Assembly: GCA_934233735.1 (NCBI GenBank)
Contig: CAKQGQ010000005.1
Coordinates: 62,001-126,000 of the forward strand
From: an uncultured Clostridia bacterium
GTDB taxonomy: Bacteria > Bacillota > Clostridia > Peptostreptococcales > Anaerovoracaceae
DNA length: 64,000 nucleotides
Direction: 5' to 3'
Positions 15,428-23,418 of this stretch are shown here, piece after piece (positions within the stretch are counted from its first letter, which is position 1; each line of letters begins with the position of its first letter). The notes below the pieces were generated by a model. It saw nothing but the letters and a program-made list of their open reading frames with translations, was not told where the DNA came from and searched no databases. The translations under genes were made by a program, and so were the position numbers.

Positions 15428-15724
15428 ATGAAGTCATTATATATCCGAGGAATGGATGAAACTCTATACCTAACACTTTCAGAACAAGCGGAAAAGATGG
15501 AATTGAGTTTGCCGGAGCTTGCGCGAAGAGTACTTGCGAATTATGCAGCGGCTCCTGCGCTTGTCGCAATTGACCATAAGTATCGTGTTTTCGTGGATGA
15601 AGTGCAGGAAGTCTTGGCACTTGATTTTGCTAATTTGAAAAACTTAACAGAAGAACTTGCGCTTATGCTGCAAACATCACAGGAGATGATGCAGGAGCTG
15701 ATGGAGGAAACACATGGCAAGTAA
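15428..15724 (+). CDS. Small CopG/ribbon-helix-helix-like protein
   Basis: 98 residues. The start MKSLYIRGMDETLYLTLSEQ AEKMELSLPELARRVL matches CopG/FitA-type ribbon-helix-helix proteins: a short strand, then two helices with LSLPELARRVLANY as the second. A helical tail follows, likely for multimer formation. It starts three bases after the previous stop and overlaps the relaxase start by 11 bases. The likely role is binding the transfer origin or repressing the operon; inference from size and place. Confidence 0.6.
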   Translation: MKSLYIRGMDETLYLTLSEQAEKMELSLPELARRVLANYAAAPALVAIDHKYRVFVDEVQEVLALDFANLKNLTEELALMLQTSQEMMQELMEETHGK

Positions 15725-17180
15725 TGTAGGGATCACACTTATGAACACGTTTTGCCGCCCTGCCTCAAAGTTTTTTGCAAATTATATCAACTATATGGAT
15801 CGAGAAGAAGCGGTGAAGAAAGAACATTTATCGGATTTTGACCTATTTGCCGCTGAAAACTTTGACCTTTTCTCCGGATATATGGACTATATGGGAAACC
15901 CTGAAAAAGCACATGCCCAGGATAAGCCTGAGAAGATTTCAGGACTTTTTACCGCAAATCGGGATAACTTATCAAAAGAAGAAATAAAATCGCTGAAATC
16001 GGCATTTAGGACGGCGCAGGCAAAAGGAAGTCTTATGTGGCAGACCGTTTTAAGCTTTGATAATGACTGGTTAAAAGAAATGGGCATCTACAAAGATACA
16101 GGGCTTGATGAAAAAAGATTTCAAACATGTGCAAGAGCAGCCATCGGAAAAATGCTGGAAAGCGAAAACCTAAAAAATGCGATTTGGACAGCTGCCGTTC
16201 ATTATAATACAGATAACATTCATATCCATGTGGGCATTGTAGAGCCGGAGCCGATGCGGAAAAAGAAGAAGTTTAAACAATGGGAGATTATACAAAAAGA
16301 TGGTAAGTGGCAGTATAAAAGACAAAAGAATCCAACTACCGGGAAGATGGAAAAGGTTCCTGTCGTCGATGCAAGCGGAAGGCAGCTGGAGAGCGAAGAA
16401 TATATCGGAAAATTTAAGCTGCAAAGTTTGAAAAATGCGAAGGCAGAGATGATGAGCTTTTTACAAATGGATAAGGCTTCCCACAGCGAAATCAACAAAG
16501 TCAATCAAAGAATCCGGGAAAATATCGTAGGAAGTCTGAAAGCATATGCACTTTATGAAGATGAAGATTTTCGGACGCTTTACGAAGCCATCTATGAGAA
16601 ACTTCCCTCTGACAAACGCACATGGAAGTACGGCTATCAGAAAATGAATCCGCTGCGAACGGAAATTGACGCACTTTCCGAGGCTTACATCAAAAAATAT
16701 TGCACGGATGAATTTGAAATGTTTTCTGTAAATCTAAGAAAAAAAGAAGAAGAATATCAAAAGGCATATGGCGGGGAGACAAACCATTATGCAGAAAAGC
16801 AAATAAAAGAGTTATATCATCGCATGGGAAATGCAATTTTGTTTTCTATGCGTATGTACGATAAAAAGCTGCAGCTTGAAACGGATGGAGAATATGAAAG
16901 CTATGCTTCTGCAGAAATGTCGGCCGGGCAGAAACGAAAGGAAAAAACATACAGCACGAAAGCAAAGAAAATAACCGAGCCTTCCTACAGACCGGCAAGA
17001 AGAAAGAGAACCGGAAAAGATTCTATCAGAAGTATCCTTGCAGCCCTAAAGCACAGCCTGGATAATACAACCGAAAAAATATTAAATCAGCAAGAATATG
17101 AAAGACTTCAGCGTGAAATCGGAGGAGGAGAAATTGAATACGAAAGAATGCAAGGAGACTGGTATCATCACCTGTCTTAA
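15714..17180 (+). CDS. MobP2/MobL-type relaxase
   Basis: A 488-residue relaxase that would nick one strand at oriT and lead it into the recipient. The N-terminus has the conserved KFFANYINYMDREEAV (candidate catalytic tyrosines Tyr24 and Tyr27). The metal-binding three-histidine motif is His163 with His170 and His172 (AAVHYNTDNIHIHVGIVEP). Both are hallmarks of the MobP2/MobL family found on Firmicutes plasmids and integrative elements. The C-terminal 280 residues are helical and basic. Length is as expected. It overlaps the upstream small gene. Confidence 0.9.
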   Translation: MASNVGITLMNTFCRPASKFFANYINYMDREEAVKKEHLSDFDLFAAENFDLFSGYMDYMGNPEKAHAQDKPEKISGLFTANRDNLSKEEIKSLKSAFRTAQAKGSLMWQTVLSFDNDWLKEMGIYKDTGLDEKRFQTCARAAIGKMLESENLKNAIWTAAVHYNTDNIHIHVGIVEPEPMRKKKKFKQWEIIQKDGKWQYKRQKNPTTGKMEKVPVVDASGRQLESEEYIGKFKLQSLKNAKAEMMSFLQMDKASHSEINKVNQRIRENIVGSLKAYALYEDEDFRTLYEAIYEKLPSDKRTWKYGYQKMNPLRTEIDALSEAYIKKYCTDEFEMFSVNLRKKEEEYQKAYGGETNHYAEKQIKELYHRMGNAILFSMRMYDKKLQLETDGEYESYASAEMSAGQKRKEKTYSTKAKKITEPSYRPARRKRTGKDSIRSILAALKHSLDNTTEKILNQQEYERLQREIGGGEIEYERMQGDWYHHLS

Positions 17181-17304
17181 TTTTTATCTAAACAAAACAA
17201 AGAATCCAAGAAAGGCAGCTTTTATTGCAGAATGCATTTTTGGAGAGCAGTACGAGAACATAATTCAGCGGTGGCTTGAGGCATATGGAAAAAGTGTGCT
17301 TTAA
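17134..17304 (+). CDS. Small hypothetical protein overlapping the relaxase end
   Basis: 56 residues from TTG 17134, which has GGAGGAGGAG in front at a good distance. A longer frame from 17098 has no ribosome site. The start lies 47 bases inside the 3' end of the relaxase gene. The protein is helical (NPRKAAFIAECIFGEQYENIIQ) with two cysteines near the start. No family recognised. Overlap and a strong ribosome site argue that it is real. Confidence 0.5.
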   Translation: MNTKECKETGIITCLNFYLNKTKNPRKAAFIAECIFGEQYENIIQRWLEAYGKSVL

Positions 17305-17360
17305 ACTTGCTTTGCATAGGTGTCTGCAAGTATAATAAAGAAAAAAAGGCGGGCTGGCTT

Positions 17361-18431
17361 ATGAGAAAAAGAAAAGACAAGTATAAACATTTATCACTCG
17401 AGAAGAGGTACACGATTGAACGTATGCTCAAAGGCGGTTTTCGCGCTGCAGAGATTGCAGTAGCGATTGGCTGCTGCGTCGCGACCGTTTATAACGAAAA
17501 GAAACGATTTACCTATAAGCATACAAAAGATTACCGAGATGTGACGATGTATGCTCCCGAAACGGCGTATAACAGATACCGTCAAAGCTTAAAGTTGAAA
17601 GGGAAAAAACCAGTTCTATTGGAAGATGTAAATCAAAGGAACGCAATCGAAAAGCTGATCCTGGAAAAGAACTATTCTCCGGCAGTAGCACTGAAATATC
17701 TCAAAAGGAAGAGGAAAGATAAAGAATACGACTTCAAATATCCGATTGTTTCGGTCAATACCGTATACAAAGGAATTGAGAAAGGGTATTTTGAAAATCT
17801 CATTTTGGAGAAATTGCCGGACGGTGGCAGGCATAAAAAGCAAGAAAAGCGGAAAGTTCAGCAAGCAAAGAAAGGAGCAAAAGGAACTTCGATTGAAATG
17901 CGCCCGGAAGAGATTGACAAAAGAGAAGAATTCGGTCACTGGGAAATGGATACGGTTCACGGAAAACAAACGAATCGAAAATGCCTTTTGGTGCTGACTG
18001 AGCGAGTAAGCAGAAACGAGATTATCGAGCCGCTGAAAGCAAATACTACGATAGAAGTTGTACGCGCACTCAATCGACTTGAGAAAATCTATGGCAGCAC
18101 ATTCTATAAGCTGTTCAAATCAATAACCGTAGATAACGGCACCGAGTTTTCGAATTACGAAGGAATGGAGAAGGCCTTGTACCGTGTCGGAAAACGTACA
18201 AAGATCTACTATTGTCATGCGTACTGCTCATATGAACGCGGCAGCAATGAAGTGAATAACAAACTGATTCGACGACGATTCCCGAAAGGAGCGGATTTTG
18301 ATAAAATTGTAAATAAGAAGGATGTGAAAAGGACGCAAGCATGGATGAATGATATGCCCCGGAAACTCCTTGGATGGCAAACAGCCAGCGAGATTTTCCG
18401 GGAATGCATGGAAGCAAATGCGCTTCTCTGA
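17361..18431 (+). CDS. IS30-family transposase
   Basis: 356 residues from ATG 17361. An N-terminal helix-turn-helix (LSLEKRYTIERMLKGGFRAAEIAVAIG) is followed by the IS30-type DDE core: Asp in GHWEMDTVHG, Asp in ITVDNGTEFSN and Glu in YERGSNEVNN, then NKLIRRRFPKG. All three catalytic residues are present and the frame is intact, so it could be active. Convincing terminal inverted repeats were not found on either side. Its position at the right edge of the transfer block suggests it inserted into, or marks, the end of the element. Confidence 0.9.
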   Translation: MRKRKDKYKHLSLEKRYTIERMLKGGFRAAEIAVAIGCCVATVYNEKKRFTYKHTKDYRDVTMYAPETAYNRYRQSLKLKGKKPVLLEDVNQRNAIEKLILEKNYSPAVALKYLKRKRKDKEYDFKYPIVSVNTVYKGIEKGYFENLILEKLPDGGRHKKQEKRKVQQAKKGAKGTSIEMRPEEIDKREEFGHWEMDTVHGKQTNRKCLLVLTERVSRNEIIEPLKANTTIEVVRALNRLEKIYGSTFYKLFKSITVDNGTEFSNYEGMEKALYRVGKRTKIYYCHAYCSYERGSNEVNNKLIRRRFPKGADFDKIVNKKDVKRTQAWMNDMPRKLLGWQTASEIFRECMEANALL

Positions 18432-18813
18432 TAGAGAAAACTCTAAATTCTGTTAGAATATTTGTTATTATAAGATTGTCTTTTTTTAAAAATGGGTTAT
18501 GCATATAACAAAGTTGTTTTGAAAAAAAGGCAGATTTTAGCGTGTTTCAAAACATGGTTTATTGCTAATTCGCATGTGGTTTGCACTTTACCAAGCTACA
18601 GTTTTGCGTAAAATAAACATTTGTTTTGGTACTACAAAACACAATCAAATGCACAAACAAAGAAAGTCAAACATTTTTTCTAACTTTCCCTTGACATTTA
18701 TATTAGAAAAAAATTCGCAAATTTGCCCTTTACAAAAGGGAAAAAGTTTTGTATAATAACAAGGTACGAAATGCAAGGCATATGTACACAATACATTCCC
18801 TGCATTTCGATAT
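18432..18813 (+). other. AT-rich gap between the IS30 gene and tRNA-Arg
   Basis: About 380 bases without a gene. The element's right boundary should lie here. It includes the tRNA promoter (18729-18757) and an imperfect inverted repeat, CGAAATGCA with TGCATTTCG (18767-18775, 18801-18809), which may be a transcript 5' structure or an attachment-site arm. Nothing else clear. Confidence 0.4.
18729..18757 (+). promoter_or_regulatory. Sigma-A promoter of tRNA-Arg
   Basis: TTTACA (18729-18734) and TATAAT (18752-18757) are separated by 17 bases, about 57 bases before the tRNA. Confidence 0.75.
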
Positions 18814-18890
18814 GCGCCATTAGCTCAATTGGATAGAGTCGCGCACTACGAATGCGAAGGTTAGGGGTTCGAGTCCCTTATGGCGCACCA
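18814..18890 (+). tRNA. tRNA-Arg (anticodon ACG)
   Basis: 77 bases with the CCA end encoded. The acceptor arms GCGCCAT and ATGGCGC pair fully. The T-arm reads GGGGTTCGAGTCCC-type and the anticodon loop is CTACGAA with anticodon ACG (decodes CGN arginine codons). The top pair of the anticodon stem is a G-A mismatch, which is slightly unusual. It has its own promoter and terminator, so it is a single-gene transcript. Confidence 0.95.
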
Positions 18891-18926
18891 AATCAAAAAG
18901 ACACCCGTGTGGGTGTTTTTTTGATT
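18891..18926 (+). terminator. Terminator after tRNA-Arg
   Basis: AATCAAAAAGACACCC pairs with GGGTGTTTTTTTGATT around GTGT. The T-run is inside the right arm, giving a strong terminator that may work in both directions. Confidence 0.85.
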
Positions 18927-18942
18927 TTATACGAAAATAGAA

Positions 18943-19390
18943 GGGACTCGAACCCGTGAGGGCATGAGCGTAATTCGAATGTCCTGCGAACATTCGACTA
19001 GCGAATGGTCCGAAGGCGACCGAAATGTATAAAAACATACCAAATGGAGATTTTGAAGCCGGTCGCGTGTAAAAAGTGTCAGATAATGGGAAAACGCAAA
19101 AAAGAGAAAGACAGGATAGAATGCAGGGGATTGAACATAGATTTGGAAATGTTAGAATTTCAACGCTTTAGTTCTGTGATAAAATACTAATCCGCAATAC
19201 GCACACACGGAAAAGAAAGCGACTGGGTATATATGGGAAAAAATACACGCGAATAAGGTTCATTTTGCGATTTGGTATGTAATTATACATTTGAGAACGC
19301 GACCGATTTGAATACGGGACCGAGCGGGGAGCCGAGGAGGCAGCCTGCAAGCAAAGCGCAGCAGGCGGTCAGGTCCCTCATGGTGCACCA
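18943..19390. repeat. Degenerate tRNA-Arg fragments (possible attachment-site scar)
   Basis: GTCCCTCATGGTGCACCA at 19373-19390 matches the tRNA 3' end at 18873-18890 in 16 of 18 bases and lies exactly 500 bases away. In between, 18943-18955 is an inverted copy of the T-arm core (GGGACTCGAACCC). The first is what an attachment site left by a small element in the tRNA 3' end would look like. No gene is visible between them. The 18891-19500 gap also carries a repeat fragment at about 19023-19165 (see findings). Confidence 0.5.
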
Positions 19391-19500
19391 CATCGCAGCA
19401 AACTGTACTGCTATCAAAAATTTTGCAACAAAATGAAACTTTTTGCTGGGCTGCGAGGTATAATAGATGAAATGCATTTCAAAAGGGAGGCCGGCGAAGT

Positions 19501-20007
19501 TTGAAGGGCGCGGAATTCGAGGCAGCGGCGGAGCGATATGCAGACCGCATTTACGCAGTTGCTTTTAACTATTTTAAAAATCCATATGATGCGGACGACA
19601 TCGTGCAGGATGTGCTGATGAAGCTGTATCGCAGGGAGATTGGCTTCGAGAGCGAAGCACATCTCAGGCACTGGCTGCTGCGGGTTGCTGTCAACCAATG
19701 CAAGAAGATTTCGCTCTCTGCCTGGCATCGGCGGAATGTTTCGCTGGAAGATTATCTTTTGAGCATTCAGGCTGTTGCCTGCGCTGAAGACGCAGAGAGC
19801 ATGCCGGAAGAAGCTGCATGCCGAAGAGAGATTTTGCAGGAAATTTTGGGGCTGCCGAAGAAATATCGGCTGATTATTCACCTCTACTATTATGAGGATT
19901 ATGACACGAAGGAAATCGCGGGGATTTTAAAAATGAAGGAAGCGACGGTGCGGACCAGACTTGCGCGTGGTCGTAAAATTTTGAAGGAGGTGCTTTCGGA
20001 TGTATGA
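19501..20007 (+). CDS. ECF sigma factor (sigma-70 family)
   Basis: 168 residues, starting at TTG 19501 with AAAGGGAGG upstream. Region 2 is visible as DRIYAVAFNYFKNPYDADDIVQDVLMKLY and HWLLRVAVNQCKK; region 4 as LPKKYRLIIHLYYYEDYDTKEIAGIL followed by EATVRTRLARGRKIL. This is the common SigW/YlaC-like ECF layout. It overlaps the next gene by eight bases, so the pair is co-translated. It is unrelated to the conjugation element and forms the second sigma pair of the window. Confidence 0.92.
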   Translation: MKGAEFEAAAERYADRIYAVAFNYFKNPYDADDIVQDVLMKLYRREIGFESEAHLRHWLLRVAVNQCKKISLSAWHRRNVSLEDYLLSIQAVACAEDAESMPEEAACRREILQEILGLPKKYRLIIHLYYYEDYDTKEIAGILKMKEATVRTRLARGRKILKEVLSDV

Positions 20008-20455
20008 CGCAAATCGGAACGAAGAAACTAAGCGCGCGGAGCAAAACCTATATCGAGCAGCGTTTTCGGGGCTCCATGCTTCTGCAAAGCTCAAAAGGGA
20101 GGCTTTTTATATGAAAAACAGCGGAACGAAACGAATTCGGGTTGGCCGCATGGCATTTACCTGTATGCTGCTTGCGGCGCTTTTGTGCATGATGTCGGCA
20201 ATTTCCTATGCGGCAACCGACGGGGAAACGGCAAATCCCGTGACTGCAGTCAAAATTTATATTGACGGGAAGGATGTGTCCGGACAGATGCAGAAACAGG
20301 AGGATGGCAGCTATATCTTAAAGTACGGCTCGGAAGAGGAAGGCGAGCGGGCAGAAGTCTGGATTGCCGCAGGTGCAGAGGAGGCGCCGGGCGAAGACGC
20401 TGCAGGCGGCTTGGAATTTAATATCTATTCGGAGTACGAAGAGGACGACGAATAA
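20000..20455 (+). CDS. Membrane protein, probable anti-sigma partner
   Basis: 151 residues: a cytoplasmic part of about 50 residues, one transmembrane helix at 51-71 (MAFTCMLLAALLCMMSAISYA) and an acidic exported part of 80 residues. The exported part reads AVKIYIDGKDVSGQMQKQEDGSYILKYG, a small beta domain. Overlap with the sigma gene suggests an anti-sigma factor, although no zinc-finger motif is present. Start ATG follows AAGGAGGTGCTTTCGG. It could instead be a sigma-controlled surface protein. Confidence 0.6.
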   Translation: MYDANRNEETKRAEQNLYRAAFSGLHASAKLKREAFYMKNSGTKRIRVGRMAFTCMLLAALLCMMSAISYAATDGETANPVTAVKIYIDGKDVSGQMQKQEDGSYILKYGSEEEGERAEVWIAAGAEEAPGEDAAGGLEFNIYSEYEEDDE

Positions 20456-21060
20456 AAGTTGACAGACCACACCTGCGGCAGGCGCCAAAGGTGTGGTTTT
20501 TTATGCGCTTGGGGTGGTGGATGGCTCGGCGAGGATTGAGGGCTCGCTGGGTTTGGTGTGCATGTCTGACTTGGCGAATACCCCTCGGGGGTATTTAAAT
20601 GTATATTTACACGAAAAACTTGCTTTTTTTGAAGTAGTTTCGTGTACGAGAGGCGGCATTGTGCCAAAAAAGTGTGTGAAATACGGGGTAAAGGAGTAAC
20701 AGAAAACCAAAAAGAAAACTCGGACTGAAAAGGCAATTTATAAAACTGTTGAAATTTCAACGGTTTAAGAGAATAGCTTAAAAATGTAAAAAACTTACGA
20801 AATGCCGCGGATAAAAATACCGCTCCGAAAAAGGTGGATTTACACGAAAATCTTGCTTTTTTTGCTGCTTTTTCGTGCATTTATACATTTTTGAGCCCGA
20901 AGCCGCCCACGTCACCCGAATCCGCCCGCGCCGCTCAGCAGCCCGGCCGCCGCCGACATTTTTCGACAAATTTCGCCATGAAAGAATTGCCGAAAGGCCG
21001 CATTTGTTATAAACTGATAGCATAGGCTAAACTTTTGAGACAACCGGGAGGACAGAAGAA
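20456..21060. repeat. Gene-free interval with dispersed hairpin repeats
   Basis: 605 bases without a convincing gene. Two similar hairpins are present: TTACACGAAA paired with TTTCGTGTA (about 20606-20656) and TTTACACGAAAA paired with TTTTCGTGCA (about 20836-20880). Between them is the palindrome GTTGAAATTTCAAC (about 20749-20762). TTCGACAAATTTCG at 20962-20975 is the reverse of a motif repeated at 40.3-40.5 kb. An inverted pair ACCACACCT / AGGTGTGGT at about 20467-20495 with TTTT is the probable terminator of the sigma pair. Confidence 0.5.
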
Positions 21061-22173
21061 GTGAAGAAAAAGTTATGCAGGAAGTTAATTGCATTGATGG
21101 CGGCGTTTTGCGTTTTAGCGGCGGGCTGCGGTGCGAACGGAATCAGCGGTGTGGGAAGCGCCGGCAGTACAGGCAGCGCAATCGAAGCAGGCGGCGCAGG
21201 GGCCGGCAGTCAAACGGGTACAGCAGCCGCAGCCGGGGTGGCATATGCGGCGGAGCAGGGCGGCGCCAAAACATCGACAAGCATTATCAGCGTGAAGCAG
21301 GTCAAGTATGAATCGCTGAATATAAAATGGAAGAAAGTCGAAAACATAAAGAAGTATCAGGTTTATCGAGCGGACAAAGCGTCGGGGACTTATAAGAAGA
21401 TTGCGACCGTAAGCGGCGAAAGCTACAGCGACGCGAAGATAAAGCAAAATAAAACTTACTATTATAAAATAAAGCCAGCTGTGGACGGAGCAGCGCAGAG
21501 TGCGAAAAAATCCGGAAAGATTAAGACAACGGTTTCTCTTGCGAAAATTCCAAAGCAGAAAGAAGGCAGCGCCTACACGGAAGTCAACGGCGGCAAGCCA
21601 ACATTTTCGAGCTTTGAAAAGAAGAGAAGAGGTTTTGAGGAGTATGCGGCGCTGGATAAACTCGGAAGGTGTGGGATTACCTATGCCTGCATCGACAAGA
21701 GCATGATGCCGACGGAAAAGCGCGGCAGTATCGGGATGATTAAACCGTCGGGCTGGCATACCGTGCGTTACGATGATTTGATTTCCGACAAATATCTATA
21801 TAACCGCTGCCATTTAATCGGCTATCAGCTCACAGGGCAAAACGCCAATAAGCAGAACCTGGTTACGGGAACGCGATATCTGAATGTTACGGGAATGCTG
21901 CCTTTTGAGGATGAGGTGGCGGAGTATGTGAAAAAGACCGGAAATCATGTGCTTTACAGGGTTACACCGATTTTCAAAGGAAATAATCTGGTTTGCAGCG
22001 GGGTGCAGATGGAAGCGCAGTCGCTGGAAGATGATGAGATTTCGTTCAACATTTTTGCGTATAATTCTCAGCCGGGAATTGTAATCGACTACAAGACCGG
22101 AGACAGCCATGCGGCGGGCAGCACCGGTAGCGCAGGCAGTTCGAACACCTTAGGAAGCGCAGTCAGGTTGTGA
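21061..22173 (+). CDS. Surface lipoprotein nuclease (Fn3 plus EndA-like endonuclease)
   Basis: 370 residues from GTG 21061 behind ACCGGGAGGACAG. A lipobox (VLAAGC, Cys23) anchors it to the membrane. Residues 25-70 are a Gly/Ala/Ser-rich linker. Residues 75-160 form a fibronectin type III domain (IKWKKVENIKKYQVYRA, YYYKIKPAV). Residues 175-350 resemble the EndA/streptodornase non-specific DNA/RNA endonucleases, with YNRCHLIGYQLTGQNANKQN carrying the catalytic His and the metal-binding Asn. It would digest extracellular DNA for nutrients or uptake. Normal family length plus the added Fn3 domain. Confidence 0.85.
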   Translation: MKKKLCRKLIALMAAFCVLAAGCGANGISGVGSAGSTGSAIEAGGAGAGSQTGTAAAAGVAYAAEQGGAKTSTSIISVKQVKYESLNIKWKKVENIKKYQVYRADKASGTYKKIATVSGESYSDAKIKQNKTYYYKIKPAVDGAAQSAKKSGKIKTTVSLAKIPKQKEGSAYTEVNGGKPTFSSFEKKRRGFEEYAALDKLGRCGITYACIDKSMMPTEKRGSIGMIKPSGWHTVRYDDLISDKYLYNRCHLIGYQLTGQNANKQNLVTGTRYLNVTGMLPFEDEVAEYVKKTGNHVLYRVTPIFKGNNLVCSGVQMEAQSLEDDEISFNIFAYNSQPGIVIDYKTGDSHAAGSTGSAGSSNTLGSAVRL

Positions 22174-22214
22174 AAGCGGGCTATGAGCCGTGCGGACAGT
22201 GCAAGCCGTGAGTT

Positions 22215-22838
22215 TCAGCTCCGGCTTCCGGGCTTCGGCAGGCTCCATCTGTAGTGAGAAGCGAGCAGGCGGATGACAACGATGACAACCGCGCCGGAAA
22301 GCATGGCGATGTACTCCTTTGTGAACGGCAGGAGCGCACAAAAAAGCAGTGCGCCGATAATCGAGGCGGTCGCATAGATATGCTTTACGAAGATATATGG
22401 CATATCGCCGGCCATCACATCGCGGAGAAGTCCCCCGCCCACGCCGGTAATCACGCCGACGAATACAGCAAGAAAGACCGTTGGGTGGTCGGAAACCTCG
22501 AAGGCGCGCATTGCGCCGGAAACCGTAAAGATGCCAAGGCCAATGGAGTCGGCAAGCAGCATGATGCGGCTGCTGCGCTCCAAAAGGCCACGCACCTGCG
22601 GGATGAAGACGATGAGACAGGTGATAAATGCCGTCAGTGCGTAAATCGGATTTTGGAACATTGCAGGCGGAAATGCGCCGAGGATGATATCGCGGATGAT
22701 TCCGCCGCCGACCGCGACGGTGAGGGCGAGCACAAAAGCCCCGAAAATATCCATATGCTTGCGTATCCCTGTCATCGCGCCCGAAACCGCAAATGCAGCG
22801 GCGCCGATCAGTTCCAAAACTAAAATAAAGATATCCAT
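22215..22838 (-). CDS. TRIC-type cation channel family protein (YicG/UPF0126)
   Basis: 207 residues with about seven membrane helices built from two repeats, each containing a Gly-rich motif (VAVGGGIIRDIILG and TGVGGGLLRDVMAG). This is the pattern of prokaryotic TRIC homologues, potassium-type channels of the cytoplasmic membrane. I start at ATG 22838 with AAAGGAAACGG upstream; a longer frame from 22880 lacks a ribosome site. It is transcribed towards the nuclease gene. Confidence 0.88.
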   Translation of the reverse strand: MDIFILVLELIGAAAFAVSGAMTGIRKHMDIFGAFVLALTVAVGGGIIRDIILGAFPPAMFQNPIYALTAFITCLIVFIPQVRGLLERSSRIMLLADSIGLGIFTVSGAMRAFEVSDHPTVFLAVFVGVITGVGGGLLRDVMAGDMPYIFVKHIYATASIIGALLFCALLPFTKEYIAMLSGAVVIVVIRLLASHYRWSLPKPGSRS

Positions 22839-23041
22839 AAGAAGATTCCGTTTCCTTTTATATAAGAATAGCTTGTCCATCCGCAGCGTGAAGATGTGGA
22901 TGTATGGAAATTCTAACCCGTAAAAGGAGGAAAGTCAACGACGGATTTTTTCCGAAGCAGGCTGTGGAGTTCCATGAAATGATAATTGTGGCAAAAAACA
23001 AATTTTTTTGAAAAAATATTCAAAAAAACACAAAAAACCTA

Positions 23042-23070
23042 TTGACATCCTTTTCGAACTATGGTACACT
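23042..23070 (+). promoter_or_regulatory. Sigma-A promoter of the liv operon
   Basis: TTGACA (23042-23047), a 17-base spacer and TACACT (23065-23070). It lies 31 bases before the leader peptide start and is the only clear promoter ahead of the branched-chain amino acid transporter genes. Confidence 0.8.
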
Positions 23071-23101
23071 TCGTATATCACTTAAGGAAAGGAGAAAAAC
23101 A

Positions 23102-23257
23102 ATGAACTTCATGGTACTCATTAACAGCATTATAGTCATTAGCATTATTTTACTGGTCCTCGTCATTAGCAGCCTAATTATGAATAGTGCTTATTGCGTT
23201 GCGGGTAATGAAACGAGTTCGTGTGGTTTCTCCGAAAGATTTGCTTTTCATGCTTGA
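23102..23257 (+). CDS. Branched-chain amino acid leader peptide
   Basis: 51 codons from ATG 23102 behind the strong site AAGGAAAGGAG. Residues 4-27 include 17 Ile, Leu or Val, including runs such as IIVISIILLVLVI. A terminator follows 37 bases after the stop and the liv genes come next. This is the layout of ribosome-mediated attenuation: when charged Ile, Leu or Val tRNA is scarce, the ribosome stalls, the terminator does not form and the transporter is made. It could also be a small membrane protein, since the segment is hydrophobic. Confidence 0.7.
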   Translation: MNFMVLINSIIVISIILLVLVISSLIMNSAYCVAGNETSSCGFSERFAFHA

Positions 23258-23293
23258 TGAAGCAGATTGAAACCCTAAGAAAGAACTTTGCAG

Positions 23294-23324
23294 CCTGCAG
23301 GCAATGAGCCGGCGGGCTTTTTTG
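23294..23324 (+). terminator. Attenuator terminator before livJ
   Basis: GCCTGCAGGC and GCCGGCGGGC pair (one mismatch) around AATGA, with TTTTTT at 23319-23324; an outer GCAGC/GCTGC pair flanks it. It sits between the leader peptide and livJ, so transcription of the operon must read through it. Confidence 0.8.
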
Positions 23325-23418
23325 CTGCGACAGCAGGACAGAGGCCGAACGAAAAATCGGCTTTTGGAAAACATCAAAAATGAAAAATAATTAAAGATTA
23401 AAAACGGAGGAAAAGAAA

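Noticed and set aside
17281..18560. Terminal inverted repeats for the IS30 element
   Set aside because: Only a weak match (AACTTGCTTTGCATA against AACTTTGTTATATGCATA) was seen, too poor to define the ends.
18820..19038. Minus-strand frame containing RHKGLEPLTF
   Set aside because: It is the usual false frame read through a tRNA and its flanks on the opposite strand.
22254..22823. 189-codon plus-strand frame opposite the TRIC gene
   Set aside because: It is rich in His, Asp and Arg without any domain, as expected for the reverse of a membrane protein gene.
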